Shown: piece by piece, positions 43,183 through 53,472 of the stretch
Layout: each line of letters starts with the position of its first letter
How positions within the stretch are numbered: the stretch's first letter is position 1
Source of the DNA: Balamuthia mandrillaris
Taxonomy: Eukaryota > Discosea > Longamoebia > Balamuthiidae
DNA length: 64,000 bases
NCBI GenBank assembly: GCA_031835245.1
Contig: JAVKOQ010000051.1
Coordinates: forward strand, 162,001 to 226,000
Direction of reading: 5' to 3'
Made by a program: the position numbers and the translations under genes
The notes under the pieces: model-generated
The model's input: the letters and a program-made list of their open reading frames with translations, nothing else
What the model was told of the DNA's origin: nothing
The model's database searches: none

Positions 43183-43897
43183 ATGGCAGTGTCGCGGCAT
43201 AACGGGGCTGTGAGCGCCTCTTCCTCCTTCACCTCCGCAAAGACGGTAGCAAGAAGGTTCCTCGGCCTCTCCTCGCTGCTACTCTTTTCCTTTTGCCTTT
43301 TGTTTCTCTCCCTTTTGGAGGTCAGCGAGGGCGTGCATCTCTTTGAGGTCTATCGCATGATTCAGTACGACACTGCTGGCAGCGGTGGCAGCGGTGCTCA
43401 CGGCGGCTCCCGCGCGGCCAGTCTCAGCTTGGAAGCGACGACCCTCACGGCCTCGGACATTGCCCGCAAGTTGGTCGTGGTGCCCCTTGAAGCGCTCAAA
43501 CTTTCTCATCTGGACCGCTTGAGTGGCAGCAAAGAATCCTCCTCTTCCTCTTCGTCAGACGCCTCCATTGGCGGGCTGTTGGTGCTTCTTCCTTCTTCCT
43601 CTTCTCCTCTTTCTTCGGAACTGGTGCAGCGATGGACCGCGGTGGAAAGAGAGCTGATCGCGCGGCAGTTTAAATGCCCGGTCTACTTTGCCTATGCTGA
43701 CGAGGAGCTGCTGCAGCTTTACCACGCTCTCTCGCACACTTCTGCGGAGACAAAGTTGGGAGAGGAGGCGGAGCAGGAGCTCTCCGCTGGTGAGGGCTTC
43801 TTCTCGTTTGAGGATAGCTATCGCTTGATCGTGAGCACCAACGAGCCTGCTCCCTTGAAAACTGTCACCCTCACTAACATTCAGGTTTTGTTTCCTT

Positions 43898-43928
<31 letters not shown>

Positions 43929-45579
43929 CCTCTCTCTGCCTCTGCCTCTGCCACCTCTCTCGACCTCTTTTCTGCTTGTTTCACACAAACCAACAAAAAT
44001 TAAATAGGGATGGTTGGCAGGCACAAACTTGGCAGCAACAGGCGAAGAGACAACAACGACCAACAACGAGGACACAAACGGACAAACTACAACAACATCT
44101 TCCTCAAGCGGAGCACTGCCAACAATAGCGGTGGTTACCTACTATGATACATTGGCAGCGGCACCTGAATTGGCCGTTGGCGCAGATGATAACGGCAGCG
44201 GTGTGGTTGCTTTACTGGAACTTGCTCGCCTCTTCTCTCGAGTTTATTCCGGAATGAGAACGCGCGGCCGGTATTATTTACTTTTTCCCGTTTCTTTCGT
44301 TTCGTTTTCGTTTTCGTTTTCGCTGTCTTTTTCTTTTTCTTTGTGTTCCTGCCCCGTTTCTATTTATTCTTATTTCTCAACGACAAACAAAATATTACGA
44401 TGTAGATTCAACTTGTTGTTCGTGTTGACAAGCGGAGGCCGTTTGAACTACGCCGGTACCAAACACTGGTTGGAGGGATTGGACTCCCGGCTCCTGAGCA
44501 GTATCGACTTTGCGCTTTGCTTGGATTCCCTCTCTCAAGGCGACCAGCTCTATATGCACGTATCGCGTCCCCCTAAAGACCCCAAAATCAGTCAACTTTT
44601 CCAGGTCAGTTTTTCTCTTCCTATCTCCTGCGCATTCTCTTTCTCTCTGTGTGTGCTTTTCTTAAAACGACATCAAAACAAAAAAAAATGAAGATTTTCA
44701 ACTCCACCTCTGCGTCCATGGACGTTGCATTTGAGTTGGTTCACAAGAAAATCAACATCAGCAGTAGCGACGTGTGGTGGGAGCACGAGCAGTTCTCCCG
44801 CCAACGGGTCGTGGCCGCCACTCTCTCCCACCACAGCAAAGCTTTTCGCTCCTTTGAACGCTCTAACATTTTAGACCGCAGCTACAACATCAAAACTCTC
44901 GAAAGAAACATTCGCATCATCGCCGAATCATTAGCCAAATACATCTTCTCTCTTCCTTCTTCGCTCGACGACCAAACATCTTCTATCGACATCTTTGGAT
45001 CGCCGTTTTCACTTAGTGCAGAGTACATTCGCTCATGGAGTGAAACCATCTCCTCTTTCCCTCGTTTCGCTCCTTTTCTTCGCCACCCCCAAAAAGAGGC
45101 GGAATGGGCTCAACAAAAGCAAAACCACCAACTGCAAGTCCACCAAGCAAGATATCAAGACCAAGAAGTCTTCTTCTACCCCCAAATGTTCTCTCCTCTC
45201 CTGAGCAGCGATTTGATTTTGGCGTTGGAGCGGGAGTTACGCGACAATCATCAGCTTTCGGATGTTGGCAAGGAGGAGTTTGTGCTGGCGCAGAATGAGG
45301 TTATAACTGTTTACGATGGGACGACGGCGGTGATGGCGGCGCACAAGGTTAAGCCCCTCTTCTTTGAGCTGCTGTTGAGCATGGCCGTTGTTTCGTATCT
45401 TGCTGTGCTCTATGCTGCTATCAAGGTTTGTACTTCTCTCGCCTGTTCTCCTCATCCTCTCTCTCTCTCTCTCTCTCTCTTTCATTTTATGTGCTTTTCT
45501 TCTTCCTTTGTTGTTTACCATTGAAAACAAATAATAGGGACCGCAACAAGCATTTCGCCAACTGAAAGCATTAATCTAA
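43183..45579 (+). CDS. NCLN: Nicalin-like ER membrane protein
   Basis: Exons 43183-43884, 44008-44270, 44406-44604, 44694-45425 and 45538-45579 give 645 residues in phase. An N-terminal TM (about 27-47) and a C-terminal TM (ELLLSMAVVSYLAVLYAAIK) bracket a large luminal domain of the nicastrin/nicalin M28-like fold. Nicalin hallmarks are strong: LAVGADDNGSGVVALLELAR, FNLLFVLTSGGRLNYAGTKH, FALCLDSLSQGDQLYMHVSR, VHKKINI and WWEHEQFSRQRV. Nicalin forms the BOS complex with TMEM147 and NOMO in multipass translocon biogenesis; its partners are not in this window. Poly-Ser and Thr/Asn-rich inserts lengthen loops relative to animal nicalin. Confidence 0.93.
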
Positions 45580-46347
45580 GTTAAAACGAAAAAGAAAGGG
45601 TTGTTAATGCAGGTGGTTAGTTGTTTTTTCTTTTCTTCTATCATTTTTTAAAGTTGCGTTTTATTTATTTTTATGAAGAAATTGCTTTTCGAACATTTCT
45701 TTTCCTTTTTTTCTCTCTTTTCTTTTTCTTTTTCGTTTTCTTTGATTCCTTTCTTCCGTTCGTTTGTTTCGCTTATCCCTCCCTCTTTTCTTAGTTTTTG
45801 TTTCCGATAACGCATTATCTCTTTTCGATAAGATATCAGATGTTGGCGCTTTTCCGGAATGAAGCCGTGGAATAGGCGCGCTTACATCATGCCGTTGCCC
45901 GGTTGGCTGCATTTACCAAATGAAATAATTAATAGATCTCGCTTGGAAAACACGCAGAGAACTGAGGGAAAGCATCGAGAAAAAAAAGGCAAACAAACCA
46001 GGTAACGCAGAAAACTCACCGCAAACACGCACCGTTATAGGCATTTTTCCACTTTTAGGGCAGCTCTGTCGGGAAAAGGTGTAATGCACTTGGAAACAAA
46101 AGATCGGATAACGCTTGCGGGAGTTCTTCCTTCCACCTTTTTTTCCGCTAAATCTCACGCCATACCCATAAGGAGAGTAACTTTCTTTGGCACATAGGGG
46201 CAAAAAAGTTGGAGACGGCCACTGCAGGTCATTCCTTTCTCTTCTGCGTTTTCTTTTCTTCAATACCTGCTTCAACCGAACAAACACACAAAACAACACG
46301 AACAACACGAATAACATCCAGTTAAAGACCAGAGAAACTTAAAAAAA
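45580..46347. other. Intergenic region
   Basis: AT-rich with poly-T and TTC-rich segments. A minus-strand open frame covers 45913-46317, but it lacks domain features or a persuasive start. No supported gene; it should hold the promoter of the next gene. Confidence 0.4.
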
Positions 46348-48042
46348 ATGTTACGTGGAAGGAAAACGTTGAGTATGACTTTATCCCCCGAAGATATCGA
46401 TTGGGACTTCAGCAATACCGAATCTGAAACGACGAGCACCAACAGCGAAGGCTGGAGTGATGACGAAGACGACCCAACGTGGGTGCACGATGACCGAAAC
46501 AACTTTCTTGCCACTTCCTCAACCTCGAAGACTTCAACTTTTCGTCGCCACAGCAAACGAAGAAGAAGCTGTAATACTAATGACATTGGGGGAAGCAAAC
46601 TCGTGGTTGGTCACGTTGTCGTTGGGGAAGAGAGACTTGGAAAGACGTGTACAAGAAAAAGCAAGGAGGAGGTAGAAGGGGCAGAACAAAAAGATAACGT
46701 TGGAGAGGAAAATGGAGAAGAAGGAGCGGACCTTGCGAAGAGTGGACCAGTTCCTATTGGCGTACGTTCTCGTCCTTCAACAGAAGAAAACAACAACGAC
46801 AACAACGCGCCTTCTGGTGATTCTCCGCCACAACGGCAACGACCGAGAAAGCCTCGTCCAAAAGGTCTGATTGGTGTCTACATCCCAACTTTGCGCACGG
46901 AAAGCCTTCCAAAGACTTTCTCCTCCACTCCTCTGAACTCCCCAACTTCCCCTCCTTCTCCTTCGTTCGCCGCTGTACACACGCCAACACCTCGACCGCA
47001 GCGTCCTCCTCCTCCTCCGCCCCACCAAGCAGTAGCTGCGAGTGTAAGATCAACCGCAGGCACCTCGCAAAGCGCTCCAACAACGCCTACGGCTATGAGT
47101 TCGCCCTCTCTTTCTTCCTCTCCTTCTTTTCTTTCCTCCTCTTCTACAGTCTATATGCGCGGTAGAAGTAATACTGCCTCTCCTTCATATTCTTCTCTTC
47201 GTGGAACCTCCTCTTCTCCTGCTTCTTCTCCGGCTTCTACTTCTCTTCGTAAGAGCGCTTCCTCTTCACCGTCTACTTCTCCTACTCCTTCTCGTTGGGA
47301 AGGTTCCGTTGCTGCTTCTTCTCCAGAGGTTCCTGTACGAAAGTCAAGGCCCTCGTCAACAAAATATAATGAAGAACATTCAGAAAGAAAGAAGAAGAGC
47401 AGCAGCCATAAGAAGAGCTCGAAGAAGAGCGAATCAAAGAAGACGAAGAAAAAGGGTAAAGAGGAGCCAACTGCATTGACGGCACTGCAACAGCAACAAC
47501 GAGAAGAGAGAAAGAAGAAAATGGGAGAGAAAAAGTCCAGTTCGGACAGAAGCATAAACATGCAACAACGACGAGAACGAATGCAGCTATTGAAGCTCAA
47601 ACGAATGACAATGATGACGAGAACGTACTCTTTGAAGCATTTGGGACAAGAGCAGAGAGAAAGCCTCGCAGAGAAGTTTGTTTCCGGCGTGCTAAGTCAA
47701 CACCAATACAACCTACAAGAAGAAGAAGAAGCAGAAAGAAAAGAAGAACGAAGAGGAGAACGTGAAGAACAAATTAGAAACAGACCGAGGAGCAATACTG
47801 TTGATGGAGGCGAGATCGAGAGTCAACGACGAAAGGAGAAGGAAACGGAAAGGTCATCAAACCTTAGCAACAGTCAAAAAATGCCCAAGACAACGAAAGC
47901 GGGAGGAAAGAACGGAAGCAAGAAGAAAGGAAGCTCCTCTGCCACCTCATCTCCAAGAAGCAGCGGAAAAGCCTTCAATCGATTCCATTCGAGCTTTCAG
48001 GATTTGAAGAAACATTTCCACCAGAAGAAAGAAACGAACTGA
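46348..48042 (+). CDS. Ser-rich, basic, low-complexity protein of unknown function
   Basis: A single exon of 564 aa beginning in an AAAAA-ATG context (MLRGRKTLSMTLSPEDIDWD). It has no recognised fold. An acidic N-terminus (GWSDDEDDPTWVHDDRN) is followed by Pro/Ser/Thr-rich sequence with repeated SSP and SPS, then Lys/Arg/Ser stretches (KKKSSSHKKSSKKSESKKTK) and a helical charged region near LGQERESLAEKFVSGVLSQ-like sequence (about residues 432-450). The composition suggests a disordered nuclear or cytoskeletal regulator. The final FNRFHSSFQDLKKHFHQKK is an amphipathic basic helix. Lack of frame breaks over 1.7 kb supports coding. Confidence 0.65.
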   Translation: MLRGRKTLSMTLSPEDIDWDFSNTESETTSTNSEGWSDDEDDPTWVHDDRNNFLATSSTSKTSTFRRHSKRRRSCNTNDIGGSKLVVGHVVVGEERLGKTCTRKSKEEVEGAEQKDNVGEENGEEGADLAKSGPVPIGVRSRPSTEENNNDNNAPSGDSPPQRQRPRKPRPKGLIGVYIPTLRTESLPKTFSSTPLNSPTSPPSPSFAAVHTPTPRPQRPPPPPPHQAVAASVRSTAGTSQSAPTTPTAMSSPSLSSSPSFLSSSSTVYMRGRSNTASPSYSSLRGTSSSPASSPASTSLRKSASSSPSTSPTPSRWEGSVAASSPEVPVRKSRPSSTKYNEEHSERKKKSSSHKKSSKKSESKKTKKKGKEEPTALTALQQQQREERKKKMGEKKSSSDRSINMQQRRERMQLLKLKRMTMMTRTYSLKHLGQEQRESLAEKFVSGVLSQHQYNLQEEEEAERKEERRGEREEQIRNRPRSNTVDGGEIESQRRKEKETERSSNLSNSQKMPKTTKAGGKNGSKKKGSSSATSSPRSSGKAFNRFHSSFQDLKKHFHQKKETN

Positions 48043-48165
48043 GACAGTGAATTCAAATGCGCTTTGCAAAACAAGTTTTTAACCTGTATAACTTATTTTT
48101 GGATTGTAGAAATAATAACAAACACATTCTTTCACGGCAAACATATCTTGCAAGCGAAAAACGTT

Positions 48166-48538
48166 TTAATAGAGATTCCAAGCTGCAATGCGCTTATCCT
48201 GCCCAGCGGAAAGCAATGTGTTGTCCGCGGGTGAGAAGGCCACGCAGTTCACCACATCCGAGTGGTACTTTAGGATCGCCAACGGTTTCATTCCTTTTCT
48301 TTGGAATATTCTCACCCTGTTGAATCAGTTGTCGACGTGAAGAAATGTGTAAAGAAGAAGAAAAATGAAAGATAGAGAGCAAGAAAAACACCAAGAGAAA
48401 AGCAAACCGTTTGTCCCAACCGGCAGTAGCTATGATCTTCCTATCAGGCCGGAGTTTGACGTCGGATATCCCTGCGTTGTTGATGTGCTCCTTTCGCAAT
48501 ACTGTTGACGTTCGCTTTTGCAATAAAATGAGCCTTGC

Positions 48539-48582
<44 letters not shown>

Positions 48583-48757
48583 TTCGGTCATATCAAGAGA
48601 AAACATGGATAACGTTTTATCAGCACCTCCAGAGAGCCCAATCAACTTTTCTTTTCCTTCATCCTTCCAAAGATCAAAACACAGAACTGAATGAAGAGCA
48701 AAGGAAAGCAAAATAATTGTGTCAAGAGGAACAGAGGAGCGACCATAACGACCCATG

Positions 48758-48797
<40 letters not shown>

Positions 48798-49728
48798 AAG
48801 GCATCGAGATACCAGGTTCTGTATGAAATGCTTGATGTGCATCCACTGTAGAGAAGAACAGGGATTCAGAAGCGATGTCCCAAACATAAAAGTGACCATT
48901 TTCAAATGCCGAAACAAGAAAGAGCTCAGTGGATTCCATCTGAACGAGTTTGAGGGCCATGCACATGCCCGTCTTTTCTTCCACATGTTCTGAGACAACA
49001 ATCCTTCGCACCGTTTCGTTCTTGCTGATGTCTACTATCCGCAGCTGAAAAAAAAAAGAATACATAAGAAGAAACATAGAAAGAGGCAAGAAACGTACCT
49101 CAGGCTCAATGGTTTCAGTGCAGTAGAGGGCAACGATTGGAGAAGAAGAAGAAGAAGGAGGAGGAGGAGAAGGAGAAGAAGAAGAAGAAGAAGAAGAAGA
49201 AGAAGAAGAAGAAGAAGAAGAAGAAGAAGAAGAAGAACGAGGCTCAAGACATGAATATTTGCAAAAGGCCAAAGATAAGGATTCTACGGAGGCGAGCGGT
49301 TCGGACTTGTCTGACAGCGTTTCAACGTCCCACAGCCGCACAAAGCCATCCCTTCCTTGCCTTTAGTTGTTTAAACAAAGTTAAAAAAAAAAAAGCAAAA
49401 GCACCAGTGCACAAAGAAGAGATGAAAGGTTACGAGAGGAGGGAGCCGTCGTGAAGATGACTCAGTTGAATAACCCCGTTGGAGTGAGCTTTGTTGTTAT
49501 ACGCGGCTCTTCGCTTCGTATCCAGAGACCACAAAAACAGAGAGCCATTGGCATCCCTTTTTGCATTCATAACTGTTATGAACAGATCTGGAATCACACA
49601 CAAAAAAAACATAAAGTTGCGTACCCAGAAACAAAGGTTCTACCCTCTTCATGAAAGCTTAAGGCAGACACAGGATGCAAATGGGACCGAAAGACAAAAG
49701 TCGGTTCCGGGGTGTTGGCTCTCTTCAT
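48166..49728 (-). CDS. GNB1L-like WD40-repeat protein
   Basis: Seven exons (49644-49728, 49434-49587, 49099-49360, 48813-49044, 48583-48686, 48408-48514, 48166-48316) give 364 residues. WD40 blades: FRSHLHPVSALSFHEE, ANGSLFLWSLDTKRR, GRDGFVRLWDVETL, ENGHFYVWDIASE, GGADKTLSMFSLDMTE, IATAGWDKRVRIFQRKGMKP and the last blade LAILKYHSDVVNCVAFSPAD through QDKRIAAWNLY. This final stretch is characteristic of GNB1L and fungal Asa1, which act in maturation of PIKK kinases with the TTT complex. A poly-Ser/Pro insert of about 35 residues (GAA repeat at 49143-49236) is unusual. The acceptor for exon 6 was selected by frame. Confidence 0.8.
48541..48793. repeat. Two intronic (GA)n microsatellites
   Basis: GAGA runs at 48541-48579 and 48763-48793 in two introns of the GNB1L-like gene; both read CT on the sense strand. 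Confidence 0.85.
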
Positions 49729-49880
49729 CTTTGTTGTTTTCGTTCCGTGTCGACGTGTAGAGAAAAAATATCGGGATTTATCTTCCAATAGGCGTTTTCC
49801 CTATTCAACCATCGGGGAATTTAGGTTTTTTGTGGACAAAAGAAAGAAAAAAAGATCAACTGGTCGCGGTTTCCGCTCTG
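49729..49880. promoter_or_regulatory. Compact bidirectional promoter between GNB1L-like and MTH1-like genes
   Basis: Only 152 bp separate the two divergent start codons. The interval contains CCGTGTCGAC at 49745-49754 and TTTTTTGTGGAC at 49826-49837, the motif pair also seen at 37055-37088 and 43010-43038. A promoter role is inferred from position. Confidence 0.45.
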
Positions 49881-50359
49881 ATGATGATGATGGAAGGCAA
49901 GCAAGGTTTGCGTTTGACGACTTTATGCTTTTGTTTGCGAGAGGGAGGCAAGCACCTTCTTCTCGGCAGGAAAAAACGAGGCTTTGGGCTTGGCAAATGG
50001 AATGGTTGGCATATTTTTCATTTTGTATTACACATTGTGGCTGCTACTTTTTTTTTCCACAACAAAACATCACTGCTACTTTTTTTTTTGGTGATTAGGA
50101 TTGGGAGGGAAGGTCGAAGCTTCGGAGACAATAGTGGCAGCTGCCAAGCGGGAGTGCGAGGAGGAGTCCGGGTTGGTGGTGGAGGAGAGCCACCTCGAGA
50201 AGCGCGGCCTGCTGGAATTCATCTTTGAGGGCAACCCCGAGTGGGACAACCGCTGTCACGTCTTTGTCACCAGTCAGTGGAAGGGCGATCCCGTGGAGAC
50301 GGATGGTCTCTCTTCTCTCTATGTCTTCTCTTCATTGCTTCTCTGCTTCTCTTCTGTCT

Positions 50360-50414
<55 letters not shown>

Positions 50415-51155
50415 TCTCTCTTCTCTCTCTGCTCTCTCTCTTGAAAATGTTGGAGAAGAGGCATCTAAATAGGTTTGTTTGATGAAAAACAGAAATGGCA
50501 CCCCAATGGTGGGACGTTGGCTCATTGCCGTATGATAAGATGTGGCCGGTACCTACCCCTCCTCGTTTAACCCTTTGCAAACACAAGCAATCATTTCTCA
50601 CTTTTACTGTTTTCTCTTCTGCTTCTCCTTCTCCTCCTCCTTCTGCTCCTGCTTCTGCTTCTGCCTCTGCTTCTCCTTCTCCTTCTCCTTCTCCTTCTCC
50701 TTCTCCTTCTCCTTCTCCTTCTCCTTCTCCTTCTCCTCCCCTTCTCCTTCTCCTTCTCCTTCTCCTTCTCCTTCTCCTTCTCCTTCTCCTTCTCCTTCTC
50801 CTTCTCCTCCTCCTCCTCCTCCTCCTCCTCCTCTCCTTCTCCCCTCCTCCTCCTCCTCCTCCTCCTCCTCCTCCTCCTTCTCCTTCTCCTTCTCCTTCTC
50901 CTTCATCAGGACGACAAAATATGGTACAAGCAACTAACCTTTGCTTTTTCGGTATATTTTGTTTTTCCTGCTCTTGTCTTGACGACATCCTTTCTACTAC
51001 TGCTTTCTTCTTTCCTCTCTTATCATCCTGAAAATGCCCTACGATGCGACACAACTGAAAGGGTGCCCATCATGCTCTCCGGCCAACGGTTTGCCTTTCG
51101 CTTTTTCTTCCGCCAGGAAACCATGCTTCGCTATGAGACCATCACTATGGAGTGA
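49881..51155 (+). CDS. NUDT1: MTH1-like Nudix hydrolase (oxidised purine nucleotide sanitation)
   Basis: Exons 49881-50004, 50099-50305, 50493-50548, 50910-50923 and 51062-51155 give 164 aa, close to the 156 of human MTH1. The Nudix box is complete: GGKVEASETIVAAAKRECEE followed by ESGL. Other MTH1 features are GKWNGLGGKVE, TDEMAPQWWDVGSLPYDKMW (the substrate-pocket EMxPQWF region) and WPDDKIWVPIML. Exon 4 is a 14-nt micro-exon; it was found because only the donor after ATATG keeps the C-terminus (GQRFAFRFFFRQETMLRYET) in frame. MTH1 hydrolyses 8-oxo-dGTP and similar nucleotides. The first of four tandem ATGs is taken as start. Confidence 0.9.
50622..50905. repeat. (CTCCTT)n/(CTC)n repeat in an intron
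   Basis: About 280 bp of CTCCTT hexamer and CTC trimer repeat between exon 3 and the micro-exon of the MTH1-like gene. Frames are open on both strands because of the repeat only. Confidence 0.92.
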
Positions 51156-51256
51156 AGAAACACACGAATTTACCATGACGACACGAAAATTTATCATGAC
51201 GACACGACATGAAGTAATGAAAAATATTCAAACAAGAAGCAAACAGCGCGGTTGTG
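51156..51256. other. Short intergenic spacer with two ATGACGACACG motifs
   Basis: ATGACGACACG occurs at 51175-51185 and 51196-51206, a pair with the same near-20-bp spacing as at 17647/17670. It lies between two plus-strand genes. Confidence 0.55.
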
Positions 51257-53078
51257 ATGGCAGAACGAGAACAACAGGAGACTCGTCCGAGTGACCTTCC
51301 CTTTTGGCTGTGCGGAGATGGCGACCCGTTGTTGCAACGGTATCACGAGCACCGCTCCACGGCTGCTCTTCCCGAAGAGGCTGAAACTGTTATTATTGGT
51401 TCGGTTTGTTTGTTTGTTGTTGTCGGTCGTTCTTTTTGTGACGACGTTTGGTAGGTGGTGGCTTGGCAGGTCTTAGCACGGCATATTGGATGAAGAGGTT
51501 GGGCTTTCAACGCATCGTTCTTGTAGAGCAACGAGGCCTTTGTGAAGGTTTGCTTCTTCCTTCTTCCTTCTTTGTTTTGCGTTTGTTTCTCTTATTTCCA
51601 TCTTTGCTCCTTCTTATTCTTTCTTCCGTTCAAATAAAGGCGCCACAGGAAGAAACGGAGGTCATCAATGGCCGCTCATTCCAACTCCCTCCGAAGAATG
51701 GTTGCAACAATACGGCCAAGAGGAGCTCCTTCGTATCATCCACTTCGACCGAGAGAACTGCTCTTTGATGCGTTCCTTCATTACTGCTTCCCAAACAAAC
51801 GACAGTGAGGCAAAGCAGAGGTACATCGACTTTGGCTGCGACTTGGTCGAGAACGGAGGCCTCGAGATTCCTTTCTTCTCAGACGAAGTTGGCCAACTAG
51901 AAGAACACTTGAAAACAGCTTCTGATCTGTTGAAAGAACTCAGAGAACAAAAGAAGTTAACTACTGCAATCTCATCAGCAACAGAACGAGAAGGAGAAGA
52001 TTTTGAATGGTGGGATGTTGACAAGTGTGTTGGAGAGTTGTTATTGAGGAAGGAGAAAGTGAAAGGTGGCTTGTATTATCGACCAGTGGCTAGCTTTTGG
52101 CCAGCGAAGTTTGTCTTTGCGTTGACGGACGAGCTTTTGGCCTCTGAAAACGAAGAGGGCGATGACGCCAGAGTTAACATTCAAACACAAACAGAAGTAT
52201 TGCGAGTGACAAAGGGGAAGAAGACAACAGCAACAAACGAAGAAGGAGAGGAAGAAGAAAAGATGTCGTTTGAGGTGGAGACATCGAGGGGAGTGATACG
52301 TGCTGGTGCCATCGTGTATGCAACCAATGCATGGACCACTCAGCTGTTGCCTTCGTTGAAGAACTTTATGACTCATTATCGCGGTCAGATCCTTTTGCTT
52401 GCTCCTTGCCATGACGAAAACGATATAAAGGAAACGGGAAAGGCTGAAAAAGAAGAAAAGACGGAGTATTATCGATGGCCTTACAACTTAAGCTTTAACG
52501 ATGGCTACGAGTATATGATTCAACGAAAGGACGGAAGAATTGTGGTGGGAGGCAGACGATGGATCTCGCCAACCATGGAAGAAGCCACTTTAAACGACAG
52601 CGTCTATAACGTGGCTATCAGCAACTCCCTCAAAAGCTTTGTCAAAAGCGTCTTTCCTATCACAATTGTTGGTGAAGAAGAGGAGGCAAGTGACGACGAT
52701 GAACAGGAGGATGAACTGGAAGGGAAGTTACGGTTCAAGGTGGAACGGCAGTGGACGGGTATCATGGGACAAACAAGCGATGACTTTCCTCTACTTGGTC
52801 CTTTATCATTCAAACGAACGAACAGGAAGGAGGACTCCATTAAAGAAGAGAAGAAGGACGAAGAAGACTTGCAAGCGTCTCTTTATCGTAACAGCAACAG
52901 CAAGAGAAAAGTGCCAAACGGAGAGTACGTCATTGCTGGGTTTTGTGGTGACGGCATGTCTCGGTGCTTTGCAGCAGGAAAGCGGCTGGCGGAGAGCATG
53001 TGTTGTGAGGATCGCGTTGGCCGTATCCCTCGTGCTTTCCTTCCGCAGCGGGCATTCTCTTCTGTTTCGGCTTCTTAG
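51257..53078 (+). CDS. FAD-dependent oxidoreductase of the DAO (glycine/D-amino-acid oxidase-like) family
   Basis: Exons 51257-51398, 51455-51547 and 51640-53078 give 557 aa. The Rossmann dinucleotide-binding motif is assembled across exons 1 and 2 (TVIIGGGLAGLSTAYWMKRL), with the acidic end EQRGLCEGATGRNGGHQWP, typical of the family. Later blocks are GGLYYRPVASFWPAKFV, IVYATNAWTTQLLP, the substrate-domain KVERQWTGIMGQTSDDFPLL and the C-terminal FAD motif EYVIAGFCGDGMSRCFAAGK. Charged low-complexity loops enlarge the domain. The substrate is unknown; fungal and bacterial relatives act on amines or amino acids. The exon 1 donor choice (GTTCGG) restores the GxGxxG-like motif. Confidence 0.88.
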
Positions 53079-53472
53079 AAGGAAGTGGAGAAAAAAGCAA
53101 CAATAGAGAAAGTAGAGAAGAACTACGAAGTGGGGATGAGAACCATTATGGAACTTCTCTATCCTGTTTGGCCGATGAACCAAGAATCGCTTCACTCTCT
53201 TTTTCTTTTGGTATTTATTGTGTGTGTTTTTGTGTTGGTCGTTGTTGTTTTGTTTTATGTCTTTTATTTTACATTATCCTCGTTGCTGACAAAACATGTG
53301 GCTATGGAATAGTTTCCCTCTCGAAGGTTTGGTTCAAGAAAGACTCGTGTTTGTGGAGTTCGCTTCTTCTTCAGCAAAAGGACATTTTTATTACCAAATA
53401 AGGACTTCCACAACCTTCAAAGCCGCAACCGCCACACCTTTCGTTAGCTTGCCGCCAAACCTGAAGAGAGAC
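53079..53472. other. Intergenic region
   Basis: No independent gene. An in-frame ATG at 53296 lies upstream of the next gene, but it would place 59 residues before the signal peptide. TG-rich sequence near 53200-53270. Confidence 0.4.

Noticed and set aside
45913-46317. 134-codon minus-strand frame in the gap after nicalin
   Set aside because: No persuasive start, a basic low-complexity N-terminus, and no domain; treated as intergenic.
50332-51054. 240-codon minus-strand frame rich in GEGEGE and RRRR
   Set aside because: It is the complement of the CTCCTT/CTC intronic repeat of the MTH1-like gene, with no non-repeat domain.
53296-53472. 59-residue N-terminal extension of the surface glycoprotein from the ATG at 53296
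   Set aside because: It would place the strong signal peptide internally; the ATG at 53473 gives a standard secreted start.
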